Assembly (NCBI GenBank): GCA_003216915.1
Contig: QCIB01000006.1
Coordinates: 1-64,000 of the forward strand
Direction: 5' to 3'
Origin: Prochlorococcus sp. AG-402-I23
GTDB lineage: Bacteria > Cyanobacteriota > Cyanobacteriia > PCC-6307 > Cyanobiaceae
DNA: 64,000 nt
The translations under genes and the position numbers were made by a program. Below, piece by piece: positions 26,971 to 35,162 of this stretch. The first letter of the stretch is position 1. Every line of letters begins with the position of its first letter. The notes beneath the pieces were generated by a model that was given only the letters and a program-made list of their open reading frames with translations, had not been told where the DNA came from and did no database searches.

Positions 26971-27222
26971 TTATGACTTGTCAGGATCCCAATGATCAAT
27001 TATTCCAACAATAGTTAAATCGCTTGGATAAGATTTGCTTCCGGCTGCTTCTCTAGCAGCAGAACTTCCAACACAAATAACCCAATCTCCTGGCTTACAG
27101 CCAACAGCATCAACTGCAACTTTATTAGAAGAACCATCTAATACAACCTGCAGATGTTTATGCTCAAATCCAGGAATCCTATTGGTAGAAACAAGTGGTT
27201 TTACAACCTTACAAATTAACAT
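26971..27222 (-). CDS. csoS4A: Carboxysome pentameric vertex protein CsoS4A
   Basis: An 83-residue paralogue of CsoS4B. LICKVVKPLVSTNRIPGFEHKHLQV, then VAVDAVGCKPGDWVICVGSSAAREAAG and LTIVGIIDHWDPD match the BMC vertex fold. ATG at 27222, two bases after the csoSCA stop. A GAGGAGG-type ribosome site is contained in the end of csoSCA, which points to coupled translation. Confidence 0.95.
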   Translation of the reverse strand: MLICKVVKPLVSTNRIPGFEHKHLQVVLDGSSNKVAVDAVGCKPGDWVICVGSSAAREAAGSKSYPSDLTIVGIIDHWDPDKS

Positions 27223-27224
27223 AA

Positions 27225-28754
27225 TTAGTGAGCCTCCTCTGTTTTTTTATCTAAAGACATTCCAATAATTTGGGCGGAATGAATGTTGTCCCTATCTCTA
27301 ATAGTAGAGCAAGTATGTAACAAACCTTGATCAACTAAATTTTTATATCTAATTGATATCGCATTATTAACTCTTTCACAATCATTTATTGCCCTCTCTT
27401 TTGCACCGGGGACTTTTCCAGAGTAATCAAATCTTATTACTACCGGAATAGGTAGATCTTGAGAAACATTTAATCCAGTAAAAATCTTCACTCCTACATC
27501 TAAATCTGGAGCCCCTTCTTCAACTGTATCTAAATGAGCAAAATAAGTTAAATTTCTGAGATGTACTTCTTTGAAACCTATACCTACTCCAATAAACCTC
27601 TCTGCATGTCCAATATCTTCATAAGAACCATTATGAAAACTCTTAACATAATCAATTTGAGAAATATTATTGACAATTAATTTATACGTAAATTTTTCCA
27701 GTCCACTGAGTTTATCTTTTGAAGATTGCTTAGAAATTGTCTGGCAAATTTCTCTTTCTGCATCCTCACTTGAGAAATTTATTGTTGAATTATAAATTTC
27801 TAATGTAGAAATAGTTTTTTCTAAATCTAGACCGCCATGGCTAGTTGGTAAATGTATTTTTAATGAATCAGTGTCTGTATCAAGTCCAATTAACATTAAA
27901 TCCACAGAAGCTCCGCAGCAAAAGCTATTCTCTACAGCCTCTTTGAAAGCATATAATTTATTTCTACCTTCTGCTGCAGCTAACTCGTCATTACTCCCAT
28001 GAGCTGCACATCCCTGATGCAAAGGATCTACCGAACTAAAGTGATAAGTTACAACTTTTAAGTACCTGGTATCTTTATGAGCTTCATTAGGAACATTCTC
28101 TCTATATCTTTTATGTTCAGTTTTTACCCATCGATTAACGGTATTTTCAATATCAAACAGTGCTCCAGCATGGGATCTTCTTCTTACTGAACTAAAAGGT
28201 ATTCTCATTACATAAGCAACTGAATGTGCTAATCTTCCATCTGAACAAGGAGTTATATCAAGTAAATGTATTCCACAATCTAAAAGAAATTTTTCAAAGT
28301 CTTCCGCATCCCTACTTCCAGCAGCACCTTTAAGTGGATCATTGTTAAAAAAATTGTCGCTAAGTTTCTCATGCTGTTTGAAAGCACACCATGCATATAA
28401 AGCCCTCATATCAAGAGGTTTAACCCAAGATTTATCTAATACATGTAGGGGTAAATCTATTCCCAAATTTTTTCTTGATATTTTCTGAGCCTTATTTATA
28501 AAATCTTCGTGATGTTGAATTCGAGCAATTTCCTTGAGAGTTGGAACAATTTCGTCAAAATCACTTTTTATTTTGCTTTCATACCTAAATAGATTTTCAT
28601 TTTGGATTTTATTGGTTAATTTATGAGACTTTCCAGAATTTCGGAAATTATTTGATTCTTTAGTTTGTATATGGATATTTTCAGTAAAAGTTTTCATTGG
28701 AGCTGTTGGCCCCAATGTGAAGTTCTTGGCTTTAGCCAGTCCTCTTAAAGGCAT
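27225..28754 (-). CDS. csoSCA: Carboxysome carbonic anhydrase CsoSCA (CsoS3)
   Basis: Beta-related carbonic anhydrase inside the carboxysome, turning bicarbonate to CO2 for RuBisCO. 509 residues. The probable zinc ligands are Cys170 (in TPCSDGRLAHS), His238 (VTYHFSS) and Cys249 (HQGCAAHG). Asp172 and Arg174 form the catalytic dyad; the 11-residue His-Cys spacing equals that of the characterised enzyme. The first 60 residues are basic, Ser/Asn-rich and likely disordered, the part that binds RuBisCO in other species. ATG start, seven bases after csoS2. Confidence 0.96.
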   Translation of the reverse strand: MPLRGLAKAKNFTLGPTAPMKTFTENIHIQTKESNNFRNSGKSHKLTNKIQNENLFRYESKIKSDFDEIVPTLKEIARIQHHEDFINKAQKISRKNLGIDLPLHVLDKSWVKPLDMRALYAWCAFKQHEKLSDNFFNNDPLKGAAGSRDAEDFEKFLLDCGIHLLDITPCSDGRLAHSVAYVMRIPFSSVRRRSHAGALFDIENTVNRWVKTEHKRYRENVPNEAHKDTRYLKVVTYHFSSVDPLHQGCAAHGSNDELAAAEGRNKLYAFKEAVENSFCCGASVDLMLIGLDTDTDSLKIHLPTSHGGLDLEKTISTLEIYNSTINFSSEDAEREICQTISKQSSKDKLSGLEKFTYKLIVNNISQIDYVKSFHNGSYEDIGHAERFIGVGIGFKEVHLRNLTYFAHLDTVEEGAPDLDVGVKIFTGLNVSQDLPIPVVIRFDYSGKVPGAKERAINDCERVNNAISIRYKNLVDQGLLHTCSTIRDRDNIHSAQIIGMSLDKKTEEAH

Positions 28755-28761
28755 TATTTAC

Positions 28762-31056
28762 TTAACCTCTTGCACCACCTGAAAAGGTAACAAGTTGTCC
28801 TTCACGAGTATTACCACTTGATCCAGTTATCAAGAAATCTGGTTTTTCTGTTTCGTCATTTCTTTTAACTTCCATAGGGGGCATTGCACTCATGAATCCT
28901 GCTCTTGATGGATTTCTCTTTCTAGAAGAAGCTCCCTCTGTGCCTGTTACCTTATCACCGCGATCCCAATCATCACCAGTTACGTTTCCCACTGATTGTC
29001 CTTCACCAGTAATCCTTGATGCGACTCTTTTTTCTGGTGTCTTTGCAGCACGGTCTGCCTCTTCAATTTCCATTTTTTGTTTATAAGTAATATTTTTATT
29101 CGGTTCAAATCTAAATTTTTCAGTGCCAGTGACTTTATCAACTGCCATATCAAAAGGTCCTGTTACCTTCGAACCATTTTCATATTCATTACCCGTAACA
29201 CCTTGAGTATTTTTTTCAGAATATTTATCTCTTGATGGTGATTTAACAGAGAATTCCTTCCAAGAGTTACCTGCTGACTTTTCCGGATTCGCATAAGCCG
29301 TATCATTTGGAGGATTATCACAAGCTTGTGAGAGCTGATCTCCACCAACATAGGGAGTACCTGTTAGATTTTTACATGCACCTTTCTTAGCACCTGTCAT
29401 TACTCCGCCAATTCCTGGTTGCTGTCCTGTAAGTCTGGCATTTGAATTATTTCCAGAATTAACTGTTGATCGGGATTTCATATCTTCAGAAATCTCAGTA
29501 CTACAATTTTCATTAATCTGATCTAAGCCTGCATATGGTGTTCCTGTTAAAACTTTGCATGAACCTGGTTCATCTCCAGTTACTATTTCTGATCTTCCTG
29601 TCATAGTGCCGCTTATTAAATTTGACTTTGAAGAAAGGCTTAAACCTACTTTTCTAGCTTCTGGTTTTGGTTTTGAAGCGCAAAACTTCTCGTATTGTTG
29701 AGATCCTATGTACTCATCGCCAGTTACATTCTTACAACTCCCATGTTCATTGCCTGTCATATGGTCTGATCTTCCAACCCCTGTACCAGTTACATTATTC
29801 CCATTAAGAGTGTTATAACTGCCTACTTTTTCAAATGCTTTACCTTTTGGATTTGGCTCAGAGCCAAGATATTGATCTCCAGTTAACTGATGTCCAGAAC
29901 CTGATTCATCTCCAGTAACTAGGGTTGACCTACCAGGAAGTGATCCAGATACTTTTAATCCATCGGTTGTAGTACTGTGTTTAACCTTTGAAGGATTTTT
30001 TGGAACATCACCACAATACTTCTGTGATTGATTAGAAGATATATATTCAGTACCTGTAAGGTTTTTACAAGTACCTGGCTCATCGCCTGTGACCTTATCA
30101 GATCTACCAACTTCATTGCCAGTTACTTTATTACCTGATGTTGTAGAGGTAACAGTAGATCTAAGTGGTTGTTTATAACTTGGTCTATCTTGACAAAATT
30201 GATCAATAACTTCTGCTCCCATATATTGGGTACCAGTTACAGTTCTGCATGTACTTGCTTCATTACCTGTAGTTTTTACAGATCTATTAGCTTGTGTTCC
30301 AGTAACTATTTGACCTGAATCAGTTTCACTTTTACCAACTTTCAAGCTAGCATCTGCAATATTTTGTTTGGCGCCATTTTTATTAGGACCACATGGTCTA
30401 CATTTACCATTACCTTTTTTGCCTGTAGCACCAGTTTTACTTCTTAGCTCTCTCACTCTCTGAGAAATTTCTCTACTACTTAAATCTGGGTCTCCCCTTC
30501 TAGCTAAAGAAGCGGCACTGGTATTTTGTTTGGTTGCTGATTTACCATGCTTAGATTGAGCTTCTCTTCTCGCTAAAACAATATCTCTACTTTTATTAGT
30601 AATAGGCTTTCTCTTCTGATTAATTCTTCTCTTAACGTTGGGTTTTAGGGACTTAGATTCTGTACTAGTTGAATCCTGACTTTCTTGATTTTTATTTATA
30701 GTTGATTTAACTATATTTAAAGGATTTACTTTTTTAACATCAGTACGGGTTCTATCGGATGAAGTTATAGCTGATTTCCCATGGGTAGACATTGCTTTTC
30801 TTCTCTCTATTACTAACTCTTTACTAGATAAAGTTGTTGAAGAATTTCTGTTTACCTGAGTTTTTGGGATATGCTTTGTAGCTGGTTTAGAAATATTATG
30901 ATTATTAGGAGAAGACTGAGTCCCAGAAATCTGTATATCTTGAGAAGATCTAACTCTATCTTTGGTAGTTGAAGAATAAGCAGCAGCTTTTTTACCGCTA
31001 TCACTCATCGCCTTTCTTCTTTCAAGTGCAATCTCTCTACTGGTTTTTTTTGACAT
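28762..31056 (-). CDS. csoS2: Carboxysome assembly scaffold CsoS2
   Basis: A disordered scaffold linking RuBisCO to the shell. 764 residues from the ATG at 31056; a TTG three codons earlier is less likely. The N-terminal region has four RuBisCO-binding repeats (for example SREIALERRKAMSDSGKKAA and DIVLARREAQSKHGKSAT). The middle has six VTG repeats of about 60 residues, each ending near TGxxYxG. Five have a Cys pair, the third (GLKVSGSLPGRS to DQYLGSEPNPKG) has none. The C-terminal domain has VTGTEKF, VTGDDW and VTGTEG and ends in LVTFSGGARG. I see no sign of a short isoform. Confidence 0.97.
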   Translation of the reverse strand: MSKKTSREIALERRKAMSDSGKKAAAYSSTTKDRVRSSQDIQISGTQSSPNNHNISKPATKHIPKTQVNRNSSTTLSSKELVIERRKAMSTHGKSAITSSDRTRTDVKKVNPLNIVKSTINKNQESQDSTSTESKSLKPNVKRRINQKRKPITNKSRDIVLARREAQSKHGKSATKQNTSAASLARRGDPDLSSREISQRVRELRSKTGATGKKGNGKCRPCGPNKNGAKQNIADASLKVGKSETDSGQIVTGTQANRSVKTTGNEASTCRTVTGTQYMGAEVIDQFCQDRPSYKQPLRSTVTSTTSGNKVTGNEVGRSDKVTGDEPGTCKNLTGTEYISSNQSQKYCGDVPKNPSKVKHSTTTDGLKVSGSLPGRSTLVTGDESGSGHQLTGDQYLGSEPNPKGKAFEKVGSYNTLNGNNVTGTGVGRSDHMTGNEHGSCKNVTGDEYIGSQQYEKFCASKPKPEARKVGLSLSSKSNLISGTMTGRSEIVTGDEPGSCKVLTGTPYAGLDQINENCSTEISEDMKSRSTVNSGNNSNARLTGQQPGIGGVMTGAKKGACKNLTGTPYVGGDQLSQACDNPPNDTAYANPEKSAGNSWKEFSVKSPSRDKYSEKNTQGVTGNEYENGSKVTGPFDMAVDKVTGTEKFRFEPNKNITYKQKMEIEEADRAAKTPEKRVASRITGEGQSVGNVTGDDWDRGDKVTGTEGASSRKRNPSRAGFMSAMPPMEVKRNDETEKPDFLITGSSGNTREGQLVTFSGGARG

Positions 31057-31097
31057 AATCTTCAAGTTTGAAATTCTTTAAAAACTTTTTTGAAAAA

Positions 31098-31125
31098 CTT
31101 TCTCCAAAAAAAGTTTTGGAGAAAG
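31098..31125 (-). terminator. Perfect 12-bp hairpin with T-tract between rbcS and csoS2
   Basis: CTTTCTCCAAAA (31098-31109) and TTTTGGAGAAAG (31114-31125) are exact reverse complements around a four-base loop. On the minus strand the stem is followed at once by TTTTT. The shape is that of an intrinsic terminator, placed 22 bases after the rbcS stop and 41 before the csoS2 ATG. Partial termination or 3'-end protection would yield more RuBisCO than scaffold mRNA. Confidence 0.75.
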
Positions 31126-31147
31126 ATATTAACTACGATAAGTAGCT

Positions 31148-31489
31148 TTAACGTCCTTGGAAAACTACAAAAGCTGTTCCTTGACTTTGAGTGTAAGCAT
31201 CGTATCCGATGATTCTTACATGATGATCAGGGTATGCTCTATGGCATGCCTCTAATTCGCTCACGATCAAGTTAAGATCTTTTTCCCCAAAGAATGGGAG
31301 TTTCCAATAAGACCAATAAGTTTGCATACATCCAGTTGGATGAACATGCTCAATAACTGGACTCCAACCTTGAGCAATTATGTACGCAATTTGGTCATAT
31401 ATTTCTTCCTGGGTCATCGGTGGTAAAAAACCGAATGTTTCCAGGGTTGCAACTGTTTGATAGTCGCTTACTGTGCTCTGGAAAGGCAT
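31148..31489 (-). CDS. rbcS: RuBisCO small subunit (form IA)
   Basis: 113 residues: QTVATLETFGFLPPMTQEEIYDQIAYII, then WSPVIEHVHPTGCMQTYWSYWKLPFFG, and LEACHRAYPDHHVRIIGYDAYTQSQG. It has the short betaA-betaB loop of the carboxysomal form IA protein rather than the plant type. ATG start, 89 bases after rbcL. Forms L8S8 with RbcL. Confidence 0.98.
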   Translation of the reverse strand: MPFQSTVSDYQTVATLETFGFLPPMTQEEIYDQIAYIIAQGWSPVIEHVHPTGCMQTYWSYWKLPFFGEKDLNLIVSELEACHRAYPDHHVRIIGYDAYTQSQGTAFVVFQGR

Positions 31490-31515
31490 AATTAATCAAA
31501 ATGTGAATGTAATTA

Positions 31516-31529
31516 CTCGTAAAAACGAG
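31516..31529 (-). repeat. Small hairpin in the rbcS leader
   Basis: CTCGT-AAAA-ACGAG, a five-base-pair stem with a four-base loop, 26 bases upstream of the rbcS start and just after the larger hairpin at 31542-31564. A processing or stability element is possible. Confidence 0.4.
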
Positions 31530-31541
31530 ATTTTAATAAGT

Positions 31542-31564
31542 TTGAGGAGAATAAATCTCCTCAA
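31542..31564 (-). repeat. Perfect 9-bp inverted repeat between rbcL and rbcS
   Basis: TTGAGGAGA (31542-31550) and TCTCCTCAA (31556-31564) pair exactly around a five-base loop, 14 bases after the rbcL stop. GC content is above the surroundings. There is no long T-tract after it on the minus strand, so an mRNA-processing or 3'-protecting hairpin fits better than a terminator. Confidence 0.65.
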
Positions 31565-31578
31565 TTTCGAAACTTGAG

Positions 31579-32994
31579 TTAACCCTGAACATCAAGCTTG
31601 TCGACAGTGTCAAACTCGAACTTAATTTCCTTCCAAGTTTCTAGAGCAATAGCTAATTCAGGACTATGCTTAGCAGCTTCCATAAGAATGTCTCTACTCT
31701 CTTTTTCGATTTCGCGACCAGCATTACGGGCTTTTACACAAGCTTCTAAAGCAACTCTGTTAGCTGCAGCTCCAGCAGCTGAACCCCATGGATGACCATG
31801 TGTTCCTCCACCGAACTGAAGGCAGGAATCATCCCCAAATATCGCTAGAAGTGCAGGCATATGCCAAACATGGATACCACCTGATGCGACTGCAAATACT
31901 CCAGGCATTGAACCCCAATCTTGATCAAAGAAGTTACCTCTTGATCTATCTTCAGGAACAAATGACTCTCTTAAGTTGTCAATATAACCAAGAGTTGTTT
32001 GACGATCGCCTTCTAGTTTTCCAACCACGGTTCCAGTATGTAATTGGTCTCCTCCAGATAGTCTCAAACATTTTGCTAGAACTCTGAAGTGAATACCATG
32101 CTTTGGATGTCTATCAATAACAGCATGCATAGCTCTGTGAATATGCAGAAGCATGCCATTTTTACGACACCAATTAGCTAATCCAGTATTTGCAGTAAAA
32201 CCACCAGTTATATAATCATGCATGATGATTGGCATATCTAGCTCTTTTGCAAATTCAGCTCTTTCATAGAGTTCTTCAGGAGTGTTAGCAGTACAATTTA
32301 GATAGTGACCTTTAACTTCTCCAGTTTCTCGCTGAGCAAGCTTAACTGCTTCTGCAACAAACTCAAATCTTTCTCTCCAACGTTGGAATGGTTGAGAATT
32401 AATATTCTCATCATCCTTAGTTAAATCAAGACCGCCTCTAAGACATTCATATACAACTCGACCATAGTTTTTACCAGATAATCCTAATTTAGGTTTGATG
32501 GTACAACCAAGTAGAGGTCTTCCGTATTTGTTAAGTCGATCTCTTTCAACTACGATTCCGTTTGGTGGACCACCGCAAGTTTTAATGAAAGCAATTGGGA
32601 ATCTAATATCTTCTAGACGTAGATGTCTTAGAGCTTTAAATCCAAAAACGTTTCCTACAAGAGATGTTAAAACGTTTGTAATTGAGCCTTCTTCAAAAAG
32701 ATCTAAAGGATATGCAATAAAAGCATAGAAAGCTTCAGGATCTCCAGGAACGTCTTCGATTCGATAACAACGTCCTTTATAAAATTCTAAGTCTGTAAGT
32801 AACTCGGACCAAACTGTTGACCAAGTACCTGTTGAAGATTCAGCGGCAACAGCTGCTGCAACTTCTTCTCTTGGAACACCTTCCTGACCTGTACATTTGA
32901 AACAGGCTAGCAAATCGGTGTCTAGGGGTACATATTCTGGAGTCCAGTAGGTATCTCTGTACTCCTTTACCCCTGCGTCATACTTCTTACTCAT
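31579..32994 (-). CDS. rbcL: RuBisCO large subunit (form IA)
   Basis: 471 residues. [13 protein letters not shown] holds the proton-abstracting Lys. [17 protein letters not shown] holds the carbamylated Lys with its Asp-Glu metal ligands. [26 protein letters not shown] (loop 6) and [11 protein letters not shown] are also in place. The sequence resembles proteobacterial form IA, as in all Prochlorococcus, and fits the alpha-carboxysome. ATG start. Located between csoS1 and rbcS. Confidence 0.99.
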   Translation of the reverse strand: MSKKYDAGVKEYRDTYWTPEYVPLDTDLLACFKCTGQEGVPREEVAAAVAAESSTGTWSTVWSELLTDLEFYKGRCYRIEDVPGDPEAFYAFIAYPLDLFEEGSITNVLTSLVGNVFGFKALRHLRLEDIRFPIAFIKTCGGPPNGIVVERDRLNKYGRPLLGCTIKPKLGLSGKNYGRVVYECLRGGLDLTKDDENINSQPFQRWRERFEFVAEAVKLAQRETGEVKGHYLNCTANTPEELYERAEFAKELDMPIIMHDYITGGFTANTGLANWCRKNGMLLHIHRAMHAVIDRHPKHGIHFRVLAKCLRLSGGDQLHTGTVVGKLEGDRQTTLGYIDNLRESFVPEDRSRGNFFDQDWGSMPGVFAVASGGIHVWHMPALLAIFGDDSCLQFGGGTHGHPWGSAAGAAANRVALEACVKARNAGREIEKESRDILMEAAKHSPELAIALETWKEIKFEFDTVDKLDVQG

Positions 32995-33034
32995 AAGGAT
33001 AAATTTAGGTCTGTGTAGGGAAAATAATTATTTT

Positions 33035-33054
33035 GCAAAATTTATAAATTTTGC
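33035..33054 (-). repeat. 8-bp inverted repeat between csoS1 and rbcL
   Basis: GCAAAATT (33035-33042) and AATTTTGC (33047-33054) pair around TATA, nine bases after the csoS1 stop. It is the first of the perfect hairpins separating the four most expressed genes of this operon. The stem is weak (two GC pairs), so function is uncertain. Confidence 0.45.
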
Positions 33055-33063
33055 TCTACTTAA

Positions 33064-33375
33064 TTAGTCCTTTTGACCAAGAAATTCACCGTTACCTAGA
33101 GCAGGTTCAACTTCTCTATGAGGACGAGCAATAATGTGAGCTGCAACTAAACCGTCACCAACTCTTTCACAAGCATCAGCACCAGCTCTTACAGCTGCGT
33201 TAACTGCGCCTGTTTCGCCTCTAACTAATACTGTGACATAACCGCCACCAACGAATTCACGACCAATAAGGCGAACTTCTGCTGCCTTTGTCATTGCGTC
33301 TGCTGCTTCGATTGCAGGTACAAGTCCGCGTGTCTCGATCATGCCGAGAGCGATACCCATTGTTTCTGTAGCCAT
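33064..33375 (-). CDS. csoS1: Carboxysome major hexameric shell protein CsoS1
   Basis: A 103-residue single BMC-domain protein forming the hexameric facets. ALGMIETRGLVPAIEAADAMTKAAEVRLIGREFVGGGYVTVLVRG is the family core; FVGGG lines the pore. VKAGADACERVGDGL-type end is present (VRAGADACERVGDGLVAAHIIARPH). Only one csoS1 paralogue is present here. First gene of the operon, ATG start, with a 327-base regulatory region upstream. Confidence 0.98.
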   Translation of the reverse strand: MATETMGIALGMIETRGLVPAIEAADAMTKAAEVRLIGREFVGGGYVTVLVRGETGAVNAAVRAGADACERVGDGLVAAHIIARPHREVEPALGNGEFLGQKD

Positions 33376-33393
33376 TGTCTACTAAATACTAAA

Positions 33394-33638
33394 TGTGGAA
33401 TGTTCAATTCGAAGAATGCTTCATTAAGTACTTATAAGTCAAGCGTTTTCGACAAAATCTCCATTAATGTTTTTTCTATCATTCATAAGTTAAACTTATC
33501 ACCCTTGGTACTATTGATATGTCAATACTTATGCAAATTAGTTAGTGCATCAAAACATACGGTTGTGTTAAGAAAAAATTTACATTATGTTATTTCCGTA
33601 CGAGACAGGCCCTGTCTACACAGGTGTGGAATGTTCAA
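33394..33638. repeat. 14-base direct repeat bracketing the csoS1 upstream region
   Basis: TGTGGAATGTTCAA occurs exactly at 33394-33407 and again at 33625-33638, 231 bases apart start to start. The first copy is 18 bases before the csoS1 ATG (in its probable leader), the second lies inside the loop of the hairpin at 33599-33655. It may be a pair of protein-binding sites or a base-pairing/duplication relic. Confidence 0.6.
33430..33532. promoter_or_regulatory. Cluster of ACTTAT/ATAAGT motifs upstream of csoS1
   Basis: ACTTATAAGT, a perfect palindrome, lies at 33430-33439. A dyad ATAAGT-TAA-ACTTAT is at 33485-33499, and one more ACTTAT at 33527-33532. Two dyads and a half site within about 100 bases, 55-160 bases upstream of csoS1, look like an array for a dimeric regulator such as a LysR-type protein. 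The regulator itself is not in the window. Confidence 0.5.
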
Positions 33639-33655
33639 CCTATCCTGTCTCCGTA
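33599..33655. ncRNA. GC-rich hairpin element, possible structured RNA or operator
   Basis: TACGAGACAGG (33599-33609) pairs with CCTGTCTCCGTA (33644-33655) through 11 pairs with one bulged base. The interior holds a further GACAGG-C-CCTGTC dyad and CACAGGTGTG. It is clearly more GC-rich than neighbouring DNA. It could be a small RNA, a leader structure of either divergent gene, or an operator; the sequence does not decide which. Confidence 0.4.
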
Positions 33656-33702
33656 TCAACCATTGAAGTAAGATAATATTTACAATAAATTTTTATATTA
33701 TT

Positions 33703-34287
33703 TTGAACCTTCCAGTTCTAACTATTGCGAGTGGCAATCAAAGAAAGGTATCTGAAATTTCAGAGATGCTGGATGTTTTGTCTTTAAAGGTTGAGAAGCA
33801 ACCAGAATATTTAAATGTCGAAGAAACTGGGGAAACATATTTTGAGAATGCACTACTTAAAGCCAAGGCAGCTTCTCTAGAGACAAAAACTTGGGCATTA
33901 GCTGATGACTCGGGTCTTGAAGTAGATCTTTTAGATGGTCGACCAGGAATTTATTCTGCTCGATATGCCAAAAATAATGATGAGAAAATTAAAAAATTAA
34001 TTAATGAACTTTCTGATAGTCCTTATAGGAGTGCAAGATTTGTAAGTTGTATGGTTTTGTGCGATCCCTCAGGAAACTTAGTTAAAAATACAACAGGAAT
34101 ATGCTGGGGAGAGATTCTTAAGTACCCCAAATATCCTAATGGGGAGTTCGAATCTATTTTTTGGGTTAAAGAAGCTAATTGTGTTTACGGTGAGCTCTCA
34201 CAATCACTACTAAATAAATTAGGTAGTAGAGGTAAAGCTGCAAAAATTATGTCACCTTTTTTAAAAAAAGAAATAGGTTTAAGTTAA
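33703..34287 (+). CDS. rdgB: Non-canonical purine NTP pyrophosphatase RdgB/HAM1 (TTG start)
   Basis: Hydrolyses ITP, dITP and XTP to monophosphates, keeping them out of DNA and RNA. 194 residues. TIASGNQRKVSEISEML, the nucleotide-binding start, is followed by ETGETYFENALLKAKAA, ALADDSGLEVDLLDGRPGIYSARYA and RSARFVSCMVL. LSQSLLNKLGSRGKAAK is the C-terminal basic motif. The start must be the TTG at 33703, because the ASGNQRK motif begins eight residues in. It sits between csoS1 and csoS1D, as in related picocyanobacteria. Confidence 0.95.
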   Translation: MNLPVLTIASGNQRKVSEISEMLDVLSLKVEKQPEYLNVEETGETYFENALLKAKAASLETKTWALADDSGLEVDLLDGRPGIYSARYAKNNDEKIKKLINELSDSPYRSARFVSCMVLCDPSGNLVKNTTGICWGEILKYPKYPNGEFESIFWVKEANCVYGELSQSLLNKLGSRGKAAKIMSPFLKKEIGLS

Positions 34288-34294
34288 AAAATTC

Positions 34295-35065
34295 TCAATA
34301 ATTTGAAATTTCTTCAATTGCTCTTATAGCAGCAGCTGCAGCCTCTTCTACATCTCCTTCTTTCCCAGCGAGAGTTAATCTACCAAAAGCTCCAACTGCC
34401 TTAACATCAACAACAGTTATATTTGATGCTTTTTCTGCTTCATTTGCTGCTTTTAAAACATAACCAGCTGGTTCAGTTTCTAGTATAAACATGCTCATTC
34501 CAGATTGAATCATTGATCCACTTCTATTTTGTCTATTTATTAAAACTGCATGATCTGGAGTAATTGCTCTAATAACTTCAGTCCAACTAGTTGCAGGTTT
34601 TGTTCTTTTTGTAACTTCACTCCCTATAGCATCTAGAACAACATCTCCAGAATGTAAAACAGTGCTTTGATCTTTGTGGTAAAGAGCAAGAGATCCAAAT
34701 GCTCTTTCAACAATCATCTGACCAAGTCTTACATTACTTGCTTTTAGGGCAATATCAGTGACTCTATGAACTGCCATCCCAGGTGAAACTTCCATCCAAA
34801 GACATGAATCACCAGGAATAGGTAAAAAACCTCTACTAACAGTTCCCATATATGCGGCTAATTGAGGTTGAAGAGAATCTAAAAAAACATATGTTCTCAA
34901 CTCAATTTGCTCAACTTGACTTGCTTGTCTGGATACGAGAGACTTTTCTGAATCAGTAGTAATAAAACAGCTAGCACCACTGGCCTGAGATTGCACCTCA
35001 GATCCTGTTACTAGAGAACTCCCTTTTTTTCGTTTCCCTCTGTTTAAGCTAGAAGTTGGTTCCAT
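34295..35065 (-). CDS. csoS1D: Tandem-BMC carboxysome shell protein CsoS1D
   Basis: A minor shell protein of two fused BMC domains that forms stacked trimers with a large gated pore. 256 residues. The first 50 are basic and Ser-rich ([19 protein letters not shown]) and likely flexible. Then come two circularly permuted BMC repeats: the first around [25 protein letters not shown], the second around [29 protein letters not shown], ending in [16 protein letters not shown] start. It is convergent with rdgB (seven bases) and divergent from the VTGTEK protein. Confidence 0.95.
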   Translation of the reverse strand: MEPTSSLNRGKRKKGSSLVTGSEVQSQASGASCFITTDSEKSLVSRQASQVEQIELRTYVFLDSLQPQLAAYMGTVSRGFLPIPGDSCLWMEVSPGMAVHRVTDIALKASNVRLGQMIVERAFGSLALYHKDQSTVLHSGDVVLDAIGSEVTKRTKPATSWTEVIRAITPDHAVLINRQNRSGSMIQSGMSMFILETEPAGYVLKAANEAEKASNITVVDVKAVGAFGRLTLAGKEGDVEEAAAAAIRAIEEISNY

Positions 35066-35162
35066 TGTGGCGACTATAACGGATTATGGTTCATTTTTTC
35101 TATTAAATTTACTTGCATGCTTACCACAAAACGATAACTTCAAGTAAAAGATACGCATTTTT

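Larger units (their letters stand above)
33376..33702. promoter_or_regulatory. Long regulatory region between divergent csoS1 and rdgB
   Basis: This is the only gap above 300 bases in the window and must hold the promoter of the carboxysome operon and that of rdgB. No credible gene is seen. It contains a 14-base direct repeat at its two ends, a cluster of ACTTAT/ATAAGT motifs in the middle and a GC-rich hairpin nearer rdgB; each is listed separately. CO2-fixation genes are often controlled by LysR-type regulators binding dyads, so operators are expected here. Confidence 0.75.

Noticed and set aside
28762-31056. Tandem DNA repeats or a mobile element in csoS2
   Set aside because: The repeats are protein-level VTG repeats of CsoS2 with diverged codons, not a separate DNA element.
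28762-31056. Programmed frameshift producing a short CsoS2 isoform, as in some proteobacteria
   Set aside because: I could not find a convincing slippery site with downstream structure in the middle repeats.
31598-32728. Open frames on the plus strand opposite rbcL
   Set aside because: They mirror the constrained codons of rbcL, have no recognisable protein features and no separate regulatory signals.
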